A stretch of DNA of 64,000 bases from Lepeophtheirus salmonis (lineage: Eukaryota; Arthropoda; Copepoda; Siphonostomatoida; Caligidae), in assembly GCF_016086655.4 (NCBI RefSeq), contig NC_052136.2:57590492-57654491 (forward strand). The letters are read 5' to 3'. Under the pieces are notes generated by a model, which ran no database searches, was not told the origin of the DNA, and was given only the letters and a program-made list of their open reading frames with translations. The position numbers and the translations under genes were made by a program. Below, one piece after another: positions 48,911-59,633 of the stretch. How positions within the stretch are numbered: the first letter of the stretch is position 1; each line of letters begins with the position of its first letter.

Positions 48911-50010
48911 TTTCCGTTAGCACAATAATTTGTTGTTGTTTTTTAAATTTTTTTGGTGCTTTTTCGAATCGACAACCCATACTTTAAAAAAACTTTAAGA
49001 CACTAGGAATCGATTTTGTTTTATGATAAAATTAATTTATTAACAAAAAAACAAACTTGCCCTCCAGAGCCCATCAATCTGGTCTGATCATAATGAAACA
49101 TAGTCCTTCGTTCGTAACTCATAATTCTGAACAACTTATATTTTATGTTAAGTCTGTATCTGTCTCTTTTTTATTTTTAATAAATGCGATTTATCATTGC
49201 TTTTTCAAAGTGGGACGTACATCAATCAGACGCGCATATAATTTATTTTAATACTATGTAGGATAAAAATCAACAGCTATCAAGTCTGAAAAGACAAATT
49301 GTGATTGAGATGGAAAATTATAATCTGATCAGTGCTGTAAAACTCGTTGATAATTATTATACATATAATATGAAGCTTGACAATACAAACGCAAGAATGT
49401 TTTCAAAAATAAGTGGGTGTATTTTTCAACAAAATATTCTGATCAATCTTGATTAGATTTTATTTGAAAGGGGCCGCATCAGGCCCAAATTAAGTCTAAT
49501 TTATTTAATGAAGAATCTATATTATAGTTTGCCTTCTTGCACAACTCTACTTATTCCAAAAATTGAATATAAATCCTATAATTGAACTAAATATGCCTAT
49601 AAAATATTTGGTTGCATGTGTGCATATTTATCATTTTTGCTGAAAATTGCATTTATGATAACTTGCTACATACATATATAACTAAAAATTAAACGAAGAA
49701 ACTTATTGTCCTACAAATTATGAACTGAAGGTCTTACTAATTATTATACATTACAAAACTTTAATTTAAAAAAATAATTATGAGTAACATGAAAAAAAAA
49801 AAATAATAAGTCAAATGGATTTCTGTTAGTAAGTATGGAAGCTTATTTAAATATTATTTTAATATTCAAATTGATATAAATGTCATAAACATTCGTACGT
49901 TAAAAATATAATATAAAATAAGAAGTAAGTACAAAGCTCGAATGAAGTGAGTGGAGAAATTTATGGACTAAATATTTGAGGCCTTAATGAGTAGTATTCA
50001 TTTCTCCATA
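48911..50010. other. AT-rich intergenic sequence
   Basis: No gene recognised. It is the 3' flank of the germ cell-less gene; a 64-codon plus frame at 49,057 has no identifiable domain. Confidence 0.5.
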
Positions 50011-50015
50011 ACTAA

Positions 50016-51419
50016 TTATTTATTATTCACACAGAAATTAAATGCCAGACAGAGAGGAAACTTTAGGCCACTTTCTCCTTGTTCAATTCGTAGTAATTCA
50101 TGAGACTCATCCAATCGTTCTAACTCAATTTTCTTAATTCCGCTACTTATTCTATAAATAACTTGTTTTTGTTCATTCAAACGTGATGCCGTTACACGGC
50201 ATAGAATGCTACGCGATTTATGAGTAGAGAGTAGAAGTTCATCTGATTTGAAATTTCTTTTAAGACTAATAACACCGTCTTCATAGTGAACGATCAAATC
50301 AAGACCCATGTTAAAGCCTGTCCAACGCCATAGGGCAGAAATATTGGGTTGTGTTAAATTGCGACCACATCTCATGGAATATTGATTAAATTCCTCTTCA
50401 ACTATTACATTTGGTCCTGTATCGAGTCCTTGGTCAACACGAAGTAATTTTTCCCATTGTGAAACAATCATTGGATATACCCATTCCATTGGAACGATGC
50501 CGTCAGATAATAACATTTCAAGGTCCAAGTGATGATTCACAAGGTAAGGTAGTCTAAGAGCACGAAATAAAGGAGCATAAGAAGAACCAGTCTCTAAATT
50601 CAAAAAGAATTTGGATTCTTTAGCGTAGAGCATTCTGAAATGAATGTGAGATGAGGTGACAGCTTGTGTTGGATCTCCATTCCACTTGGGTGTGATTTGC
50701 AAATAGAGCCAAAGTCTGAGAAGTATATAAACTGAAAACTCTGTTTGATTGACAAACAAGTCATTGGCTGAAATGAGTTTAATTAAAAGTTCCATTGGAA
50801 GAGAAGAGAGGGTCGTCAAATTTTGAGGTAGGGAATGCAAAAGATTGACTTTAAGCCAATCGGTGGCTGTTTCCACAACAGAAAAGGACCCGTAGGTGGA
50901 AGCCGCATTGATGTAAGGTAGAACGGTATCTTCATTCATGGTTTCGATCATGAGTGCCTCAATTTGCAATTGTAGGCCATGGAATTGAAGAAGTGTGACA
51001 GTGGCAAGAAGGGGAACGAGCATGTCCACCTCAAGATCGATTTCCCCTCGATACAGGGAACTTAGAGCCGTATTAAGTGTCTCTGAGGAAATGAGAGGGT
51101 CAATTATATTCAGCTCCACAGTCTCCAAAGAGCTTTCTATCCAGGACCCGGAAAACATGCTCTGGAAATAGGGAGACTGCTCCAAATAGACTTTGTGCAA
51201 TCGCCATTCTCGATCCAGAGCTCGAATCACCACATCCGAGTTGTGTCCTTCCAGAAAGAGACGTCCATAGATATGATCACAAGTGGAACGCAGTTTACAA
51301 CGCTTCCTCGTATTCACATATTCCGTTAAGTCGAATTCGTGAATCCTTTTTCGTTTACGCTCTTCACCTCCACCTCCCAAATCAGAGTTGTGTTCAGTTT
51401 GGCTTAAATAATTCCCCAT
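50016..51419 (-). CDS. gcl: Germ cell-less-like BTB/BACK protein (CUL3 adaptor)
   Basis: A single uninterrupted 467-codon frame. The N-terminus MGNYLS fits an N-myristoylation signal (Gly2, Ser6). Two basic stretches follow, RKRKR (21-25) and TRKRCK (37-42), suitable as nuclear signals. A BTB domain occupies about 58-160 (NSDVVIRALDREWRLHKVYL, SPYFQSMFSGSW), then a BACK-like region to about 280, then the GCL C-terminal region. Order and length agree with Drosophila germ cell-less and vertebrate GMCL1. In flies GCL sits at the nuclear envelope, acts as a CUL3 substrate receptor and is needed for germ-cell (pole cell) formation; the role here is inferred. The start is the first ATG, with the myristoylation context, and nothing in frame upstream improves it. 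No intron is needed. It is divergently arranged with SNRNP200. AATAAA overlaps the last codons. Confidence 0.93.
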   Translation of the reverse strand: MGNYLSQTEHNSDLGGGGEERKRKRIHEFDLTEYVNTRKRCKLRSTCDHIYGRLFLEGHNSDVVIRALDREWRLHKVYLEQSPYFQSMFSGSWIESSLETVELNIIDPLISSETLNTALSSLYRGEIDLEVDMLVPLLATVTLLQFHGLQLQIEALMIETMNEDTVLPYINAASTYGSFSVVETATDWLKVNLLHSLPQNLTTLSSLPMELLIKLISANDLFVNQTEFSVYILLRLWLYLQITPKWNGDPTQAVTSSHIHFRMLYAKESKFFLNLETGSSYAPLFRALRLPYLVNHHLDLEMLLSDGIVPMEWVYPMIVSQWEKLLRVDQGLDTGPNVIVEEEFNQYSMRCGRNLTQPNISALWRWTGFNMGLDLIVHYEDGVISLKRNFKSDELLLSTHKSRSILCRVTASRLNEQKQVIYRISSGIKKIELERLDESHELLRIEQGESGLKFPLCLAFNFCVNNK

Positions 51420-51989
51420 TTTCCTTCAACTTCAGGTCTCAATCAATAAATGCCAATACACATTTCCGTCATAGAAGTCTGCTCATTTACCAATCGCCTC
51501 CTCCTCCAAACATCTAACATCCGGCAGTCTCACTCATCTTCACATCTCTATTCTATAATTACTATTTTTGTAGTACTAGTAATACTAATATAATAACTAA
51601 CTAGTAAGTATTTACACTGCTATTCACTTTTAGGTCTATTTCGGTTACTTATTTCAAATTTTTATTTTATGGTTATTAATTTGATATATATTTTGTAGTC
51701 GTTTTCACAATATAAAAGTTCGAACAGGGAGGGAGCCAAAGAAGAAGTTGTCTACATCACTCATTGCTCACTCCTTTTCGTTTGTTATTTTGTTGTTGAA
51801 CTGCAACAGCAACAGAAGAGCGAGAGAGAGAGAATGAAATGACTCACGGAACCTCGTAGCACCGCTAAAACATTGCTTTTCTTCTTCTCAGCTCAAAACA
51901 TAATACAACGCGTCCGTAGAAGACTTTTGGATCTTCCTTATCCAATCCACCCCTTGTTGGTACCTTTCTAGATAGAGGTACTCATCAAG
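51420..51989. promoter_or_regulatory. Divergent (shared) promoter region of gcl and SNRNP200
   Basis: Only 570 bp separate the two start codons, which point away from each other, so both promoters and 5' UTRs must lie here unless upstream non-coding exons exist. Visible elements are a CCAAT-like word near 51,490, a pyrimidine-rich 'cctcctcctcc' stretch just after it, 'atataaaag' near 51,711 in SNRNP200 orientation, and a purine-rich 'gagcgagagagagagaatg' block near 51,819. None is proof of a transcription start. Confidence 0.55.
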
Positions 51990-54900
51990 ATGGCAGATCA
52001 AGCAGCGCGTAACCTACAATATGAATACAAAGCTAACTCCAACTTGGTTCTTCAAGCGGATCTCCGTCTGATCGAGAAGAGAGGGCGGGATGAAGCCACT
52101 GGAGAGGTTCTATCCCTCACAGGCAAGTTGCTTGGAACTAAAATGGGGGATCGAGCACAGAAAACGAAGCCACAGGTGAGAAATACGCTCTATTTTGATA
52201 ATTTATAATATGAAGTAGTTAAATTTCTGAATGATGGCTGATCTGATGAATATTATTGCAATTAGAAAAGCGGATCCAAGAAGTCTAAGAAAGGAGGTAA
52301 AAGTGGAGATGCCTCCGACTCCCTCTTCTACAAACCCAAAACAGAGGAAACGAAATCCACTTTCGAAGTCCTTTTAAGCTTCCTCTCCTCTTTCTTTGGG
52401 GATCAGCCCGAGGATGTCCTCAAAGGAGCCGCTGAAGAAATCCTTCTCACCCTTAAAAATGATAATCTCAAAGAGAAAGAGCGTCGAAAAGAAACGGAAG
52501 TGCTTTTAGGAGGACTCAACGATGAAAGATATGCACTTCTCGTTAATCTCAGTAAAAAAAATTACAGACTTTAGAGACTCTCAAGTTGGGAAGTTGGATG
52601 AAGAAGTGGATGAAACATATGGCATTAATGTTCAATTCCAAGAATCGGACTCTGAAGAAGAGGAGGAAGATGAAGATGATGAGGAGGATGAGGTCGAAGA
52701 AGAGGAAGTAGAGATTGAAAGAGGTGCAATCAAGAGTGGGGATCAATTTGAAAAATCAAATGCCACTTCCAAAAAGAAGACTGAACTTCATCCTTTAGAT
52801 ATTGATGCACATTGGCTCCAAAGAAAACTCTCTAAATATTTTGATGATGCTACAGTGTCACAACAAAGATCCAAAGAGGTTTTGGATATTCTTAAAACTG
52901 CTGTTGATGAGCGTGAATGCGAAAATCATCTTGTTTTGCTGTTAGGCTATGACTGTTTTGAATTTATTAAAATCCTAGTTAAGAATAGAGTGATGATCAC
53001 TTATTGTTCACTCTTCAAAAGTGCTCAAACTGATGATGAGCGTGATGCCTTAATAAAAAAAAATGTCTGAAAACAGTTCTTTAAGAAAAATTTTGAGACA
53101 ATTAGAAGGAGAAGACGTCGATGGAGACGATAGTAACTCACGATCTAAATCAGGAAGTGGTCGTAATAAAGAACAATCAAGAGATGCTTCCGATAGGGAT
53201 GCACAAGAAAGAGAAGTCTTAGATTTGACAGAATATGCCTTTTCACAAGGATCTCATTTCATGGCAAATAAGCGCTGTCAATTACCGGAAGGTTCTTACC
53301 GTAAACAGAAGAAAGGATATGAAGAAGTTCATGTGCCTGCATTAAAACCCAAGGAATATGACCAAGGAGAAATATTAACTCCTATTGAAACTCTACCTAC
53401 TTACGCCCAAGGTGCATTTCCCGGATTCAAAACTTTAAATCGTATTCAGAGTAAATTAGCTGATATTTGTCTTAACAGTGATGAAAATGTACTACTCTGT
53501 GCTCCTACTGGTGCTGGTAAAACAAACGTTGCCATGTTAACCATTCTTCGAGAAATTGGTAAGCGAGTTAATTCTGATGGTACTATACGTGCAGATGAGT
53601 TTAAAATTATATATGTTGCTCCCATGAAGTCACTTGTTCAAGAAATGGTGGGTAACTTCGGTTCTCGTCTCGAAGCATATCATTTAAAAGTTGGGGAACT
53701 AACGGGAGATTCTCAAATGTCCAAGGAACAAATTGCTGCGACTCAATTAATTGTATGTACACCTGAAAAATGGGACATTATTACTCGAAAAGGAAGTGAG
53801 AGAACATTTACACAATTAGTCAAACTCATCATTTTCGATGAAATTCATTTGTTGCACGATGAAAGAGGACCTGTACTCGAGTCTTTAGTTGCGCGTTCGA
53901 TTCGGCAAATGGAAACTACTCAAGAAAGTATACGACTCGTTGGACTCTCTGCTACTCTACCTAATTATCAAGATGTAGCTACATTTTTAAGAGTTAACCC
54001 TCGAACAGGACTCTTTTATTTTGATAATAGCTACCGACCTGTTCCACTAGAACAACAATTCATTGGAATTACTGAGAAAAAGGCTGTTAAACGATTTCAA
54101 CTTATGAATGAAATTGTTTTCGATAAAGTGATGAATCATGCTGGAAAGAGCCAAGTATTAATTTTTGTTCATTCCCGCAAAGAAACAGGAAAAACCTCTC
54201 GAGCCCTAAGAGATATGTGTCTCGAAAAGGATACTCTTGGTCAGTTTCTTAGGGAAGGCAGCGCCTCTATGGAAGTTCTTCGGACTGAATCAGAGCAGGT
54301 CAAAAACGCTGAACTTAAAGATCTTCTACCATACGGATTCGCAATACATCATGCTGGAATGACGAGAGTTGATCGTACTTTGGTTGAGGATCTTTTTGCA
54401 GATCGCCATATTCAAGTACTGGTATCAACATCTACTCTTGCTTGGGGTGTGAATTTGCCAGCTCATACTGTCATCATCAAAGGAACACAAGTTTACAATC
54501 CTGAAAAAGGAAAATGGACTGAATTAGGTGCTCTTGATGTATTGCAGATGTTGGGTCGTGCTGGTAGACCTCAGTATGATACCAAAGGAGAAGGGATCCT
54601 TATAACCAATCACACTGAACTTCAATTTTATTTGTCTCTTCTTAATCAACAACTTCCCGTTGAATCGCAAATGGTCACAAAGTTACCGGATATATTGAAT
54701 GCTGAGCTTGTGCTAGGTACAATACAGAATGTTCAAGATGCAGTGGATTGGCTTGGCTACTCCTATTTATTTGTGAGAATGATGAGGAATCCAACTTTGT
54801 ATGGTATACCAATTGAATCTGTAAAGGATGACAAAAAATTAGAACGCTTTAGGGGAAACCTCATACACACTGCCGCTTTGAGTATTGATAAAAGTAATTT

Positions 54901-57900
54901 GATAAAGTATGATCGCAAATCTGGAAACTTTCAAGTTACTGAATTAGGAAGAATTGCTTCACATTATTATTGTACTCACGAAACAATGTTGACGTATTCT
55001 CAATTACTTAAGCCTACTCTAAGTGAGATAGAGTTGTTCAGAGTATTTTCTCTCTCAGGAGAGTTTAGACACATTACTGTACGCGAAGAAGAAAAGCTGG
55101 AACTTCAAAAGTTAATGGAGAGAGTCCCGATTCCAATTAAGGAAAGTATAGAAGAACCTTCGGCCAAGATCAATATTCTCTTTCAATCTTACATTTCTCA
55201 ACTCAAGTTGGAAGGATTTTCTCTTATGTCTGATATGGTTTTTGTGACGCAATCAGCCTGCAGATTAATACGAGCTATTTATGAAATAGTTCTTCATCAT
55301 GGATGGGCTCAACTTGCTGATAAAGCGATCACTCTTTGTAAAATGGTGGATAGGCGAATGTGGCAATCCATGTCACCCCTTCGACAATTCCGTAAAATTC
55401 CCATTGAAGTTGTAAAAAAAATTGAAAAAAAAAACTTTTCTTTTGATCGATTTTATGATATTGGACCAAACGAAATTGGAGAACTGTTGAGGATGCCCAA
55501 ACTCGGGAAAACCATTCATAAATACATTCACCAATTTCCTAAAATTGATTTATTGAGTCATATTCAACCCGTTACACGCTCAACCCTTAGCATTGAACTG
55601 ACTCTTACTCCTGATTTTCAGTGGGATGAAAAAATTCATGGGCATTCGGAAGGCTTTTGGATATTTGTTGAAGATGTTGACTCAGAAATAATTCTCCATT
55701 CTGAGTTTTATTTACTAAAACACAAATTTGCTGAGGAAGAGCATGTAATTAAGTTATTTGTTCCCATTTTTGAGCCACTTCCACCTCAATATTTTATTCG
55801 TATTGTGTCCGACAGATGGATTGCCTCTGAAACAGTTCTCCCTGTATCGTTCAGACATCTCATCCTTCCTGAAAAGAATATTCCCCCAACGGAATTATTG
55901 GATCTTCAACCACTTCCAATCAATGCTTTGAGAGAAATTAAATACGAAAAATTATATTCTGAGATTACACAGTTCAATCCTATTCAAACTCAGGCGTTTA
56001 ATGTTCTATATAATTCAAATGATAATGTGTTACTCTGCGCTCCTCCTGGATCTGGCAAAACCCTTGCCGCAGAATTAGCCATTTTCAGATTATTCGAAAC
56101 CTCAGAAGGAGATGGTGGAAGATGCGTCTATGTTACTCCTAAGCAGGCATTGGCTGAAATAGTCTACGAAGATTGGCATCCTCGATTTGCGACACTCGGA
56201 AAGAAAACAGTCATATTAACTGGAGAAACTTCTACTGATCTTAAATTGATTGCTAAGTCTCACGTAATTGTCACAACACCGGATAAATGGGATGTACTAT
56301 CTAGGCGATGGAAACAAAGGAAACATGTTCAAAATGTACAATTGTTTATTTGTGATGAAATTCATCTTCTTGGAGGAGAAGATGGGCCTGTAATTGAAAT
56401 TATTTGTTCTAGAATGCGATATATTAGTTCTCAACTAGAGAAACCCATTCGTATTGTCGCACTTGGTGCATCAATATCCAATTCTAAGGACTTAGCAAAT
56501 TGGTTAGGTGTAAGCACTAACTGTTCATTTAATTTCCATCCTAATGTTCGTCCTGTTCCTTTGGAGTTGCATGTTACTGGATTAAACATAAGCCACAATG
56601 CATCTCGTTTGCTTGCAATGGCTCGACCTGTTTACAATGCCATAAAAAGACACAGTCCTTCAAAACCTGCTATAATTTTTGTACCTTCTCGTAAGCAAAC
56701 CCGTCTTACCGCTATTGAACTTCTTACATATGCTGCTGCTGATGATATGCCTGATCGATTTTTACTAGCGGACCAGAACGATATTAAATCATTCGTGGAT
56801 AAAATTGATGATAAGACTTTAAGAGAAACTGTTAATCAAGGAGTTGCTTATATTCATGAAGGTTTATCCACTTCTGATAGAAAAACAGTTATTTCTCTCT
56901 TTGACTGTGGGGCCATTCAAATTGCCGTCATTTCTCGAAGCCTTTGTTGGGAAACAAATTTAAATGCACATCTAGTTGTAATTATGGATACGCAATATTA
57001 TAGTGGTAAGCATCACGCTTATCACGACTATCCAATGACGGATGTAATGCAAATGATTGGTAGAGCAAATCGCCCAACTGTAGATTCAGATGCAAAATGT
57101 GTTCTTCTTTGCCAAACATCCAAAAAAGGCTTATTCAAAAAGTTTTTGTATGAACCATTACCCGTTGAAAGCCATTTGGATAGAAGCCTGCACGATCATT
57201 TTAATGCAGAAATTGTAACTAAAACAATTGAAAACAAACAAGACGCTGTAGATTATCTTACCTGGACATTCCTATATCGAAGATTAACTCAGAATCCTAA
57301 TTATTATGCTATGCAAGGAGTTTCTTACAGGCATTTATCGGATCATCTCTCAGAACTTGTTGAAACCACTCTGACTGATTTGGAGCATTCCAAATGTATT
57401 TCAATCGAAGATGATATGGATACTTCGCCGCTAAATTTGGGAATGATAGCAGCTTATTATTACACTAATTATACAACAATTGAGTTGTTTAGTATGTCTT
57501 TGAATAATAAGACAAAGATTCGTGGTCTTATTGAAATAGTATCTGCAGCATCTGAATTTGAAAACTTACCAATTCGCCATGGTGAAGATAATCTTCTAAG
57601 GAATCTTTCGCATAAATTACCCAATAAATTAGTCGGTGGAGCTAAGTTTAATGATCCACATGTGAAAGCAAACATTCTTCTACAAGCTCACCTATCAAGA
57701 ATCCAGTTGAGCGCAGAACTTCAACAAGACACAGAAATGGTGGTTGGTAAAGCTGTTCGTCTCATCCAAGCGTGTGTTGACGTTTTGTCCTCAAATGGAT
57801 GGTTATCACCTGCTATTGCTGCTATGGAACTATCACAAATGGTAACTCAAGCTATGTGGAGTAAAGAAAGCTACTTGAAGCAAATCCCTCACTTTTCGGG

Positions 57901-58464
57901 TGAAGTAGTTGAGCGCTGTAAGTCATCTGATGTTGAATCTGTATTTGACATTATGGAACTGGAGGACGAGGACAGAGATAAATTGCTACAAATGTCAGAC
58001 ATTCAAATGGGAGATGTGGCCAGATTCTGTAATCGATATCCCAATATCGAATTAACTTATGACATTATACATAAACATAATTTGTCTGCTGGATCTCCGG
58101 TCAACATCGAAGTTAGATTGGAAAGAGAAGATGAAATCACAGGACCTGTTATTGCTCCATTCTTCCCTTCAAAACGCGAAGAAGGTTGGTTTGTTTTTAT
58201 TTATATTGATAAATTAATTAATTTATTTCTTTTCTAGGGTGGTGGGTCATTATTGGGGATCCCAAAGCAAACACTTTGCTTTCTATCAAGCGATTAACTC
58301 TTCAACAAAAAGCAAAGTTCAAGTTGGATTTTGTTGCTCCAAGACAAGGAAAATATCATTACACTCTGTATTTTATGTCGGACTCCTACCTTGGTTGCGA
58401 TCAAGAGTACAAAGTTAGTTTAGAAATTGGAGAAGAAGCCTATGACAGTGACATGGAAAAATAA
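51990..58464 (+). CDS. SNRNP200: U5 snRNP 200 kDa helicase (Brr2), three exons, two apparent A-run frameshifts
   Basis: Exons 51,990-52,175, 52,266-58,184 and 58,238-58,464. The product is the Ski2-like RNA helicase that unwinds U4/U6 during spliceosome activation. It has two helicase cassettes. Cassette 1: CAPTGAGKTN (about residue 477), FDEIHLLHDERGP (about 586), QMLGRAGRPQYD. Cassette 2: CAPPGSGKT (about 1319), CDEIHLLGGEDGP (about 1424), QMIGRANRP. Each is followed by a Sec63 unit; the C-terminus has FMSDSYLGCDQEY. Near-continuous identity with animal Brr2 is seen by recall. Exon 2 changes frame at A8 (52,554-52,561) and at A9 (53,055-53,063). Dropping one A at each would give 2,109 codons, close to the human 2,136. 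Longer A-runs at 55,414-55,434 are in correct frame. The start ATG gives MADQAARNLQYEYKANSNLV, the conserved N-terminus. Confidence 0.97.
52176..52265 (+). other. SNRNP200: Intron 1 of SNRNP200 (90 bp)
   Basis: Donor CAG|GTGAG and acceptor ATTAG|AAA. Removing it joins codon 62 (Gln) to KSGSKKSKKGG in phase 0. The first 33 bp are readable up to a stop, so without splicing the protein would end after 72 codons. Confidence 0.93.
52554..52561 (+). other. SNRNP200: A8 run with apparent +1 frameshift in SNRNP200
   Basis: Upstream frame: LLVNLSKK then NYRL and stop at 52,571-52,573. The frame that continues the family sequence (ITDF...VDETYGINVQF) is entered by skipping one A. The upstream and downstream frames overlap exactly at this run. 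Confidence 0.9.
53055..53063 (+). other. SNRNP200: A9 run with apparent +1 frameshift in SNRNP200
   Basis: The upstream frame ends DERDALIKKNV then TGA at 53,068-53,070. With one A fewer the run reads ALIKKMSENSSLRK, which aligns with the IMGKMEADPELSKF region of animal Brr2 as recalled. Confidence 0.9.
58185..58237 (+). other. SNRNP200: Intron 2 of SNRNP200 (53 bp)
   Basis: Donor GAAG|GTTGGT, acceptor TTTCTAG|GGTGG with a pyrimidine-rich tail. Splicing in phase 1 joins KREEG to WWVIIGDPKANTLLSIKR, matching the family; reading through gives an unrelated 15-residue tail and a stop. Confidence 0.95.
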
Positions 58465-58470
58465 AATAAA
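58465..58470 (+). terminator. SNRNP200: Polyadenylation signal AATAAA directly after the SNRNP200 stop
   Basis: AATAAA follows the TAA stop (58,462-58,464) with no gap. It is followed by an AT/T-rich stretch ('cattttatttgagtattt'). Confidence 0.55.
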
Positions 58471-59570
58471 TCATATCGCATTTTATTTGAGTATTTATAT
58501 TTAATACAACTTTTTTTTGTTTTGAGTTTGAAGTTTTTTTAATGTGCAAAATATAATCATTTGTGGTCACAAATAACTTTATTTAATTAACTTACATACG
58601 AGTATATTTGTATTCTTAAGTATGTCTTCTACATATAAGCTTTAAAACAATTTGATAGATTGAGCCGACTCGTGTCTGAACTTTGAAATATCCAGCTTAA
58701 AAAGTGAGGTCTAATGGTTTTTATAAGTAATTACTAAAATCATCTCATATCTTTTTAGACGGGGATTCACACTAAGAGAGAAATAGATAGAGGGTTCAAT
58801 CATAAAAATAACGGTTGTCCTGGCCTATGCCACATAGGTTGTGTCGAACAAAGTATATTATATCTATATAACTAGCATTTGAGAAGCAAAGACGGAGGGT
58901 TAAGTTATTGACACTTAAAGCTACATATTTCCATGATTTACCTTTCCAAAATTATATTAAGCAAATATTGACTTTGTAAGATGAAGGTACAATTAATCAA
59001 TGTTTAATGTGAGGTTGAGGGATCCATTCGTGTTCGTTGCAGGTTAATTTTCCCTTGAAAAATAACATCAAACAATCATGAGAAGCTGATTTGTAATCTT
59101 ACTAGAACATAAATTTTACAAAAAAAAAAAAAAAAAAAATAGCAATATGAGCAGTTTCTGGCTCAAAGGGAGCAATTCAGTGATCGCTCACAAATCGTAA
59201 ATCTACCAATAAAATTACAAAATTCTGTTAATAATAGAATTTGAATACTGCAATATATATTTAACTATTTCTTTGATCTTAAGGATTTAATTTAAAAAAA
59301 AATTGTTTTCTTTGAAATATATGTACCAATGCTGGAACGTTTTAACAATTATAAGTGTATATATATATTTGAAGACAACTATTTGTCCAGAAGATTAGAT
59401 TTATTGTAAATTCCTTAAAAACAATGCTTCAATAGGAATTAAATATATTTTCCTTTGATTTATTACCCTTCGATTTTTTTTTGTATTTTATTCTTTTGAT
59501 CATTTTCCTCAAAAAATACTTTTTTTTATACTATGTGTTTTCTTTGTTAAATATGCATAACTATATCGAT
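58471..59570. other. Intergenic sequence between convergent SNRNP200 and MRPL28
   Basis: About 1.1 kb of AT-rich sequence with an A19-20 run at about 59,120-59,139. No gene or recognisable repeat. Confidence 0.55.
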
Positions 59571-59576
59571 TTTATT
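59571..59576 (-). terminator. MRPL28: Polyadenylation signal for MRPL28
   Basis: AATAAA on the minus strand, about 58 bp past the stop codon. A further AATAAA overlaps the stop itself (59,633-59,638), so either could be used. Confidence 0.5.
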
Positions 59577-59633
59577 TTTATCAATATCATAAAAAACAAA
59601 AATAATAACAATATTCATATTATTAGGATGTTT

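Noticed and set aside
52554..53063. Programmed ribosomal frameshifting in SNRNP200
   Set aside because: Two such sites in one splicing helicase have no precedent that I know, and no stimulating structure is visible; assembly error or transcript slippage is simpler.
52522..53070. 182-codon frame as a separate gene starting with MKDMHFSLIS
   Set aside because: The first 12 residues are an out-of-frame reading of SNRNP200; from VKKITDF onward it is the SNRNP200 sequence itself.
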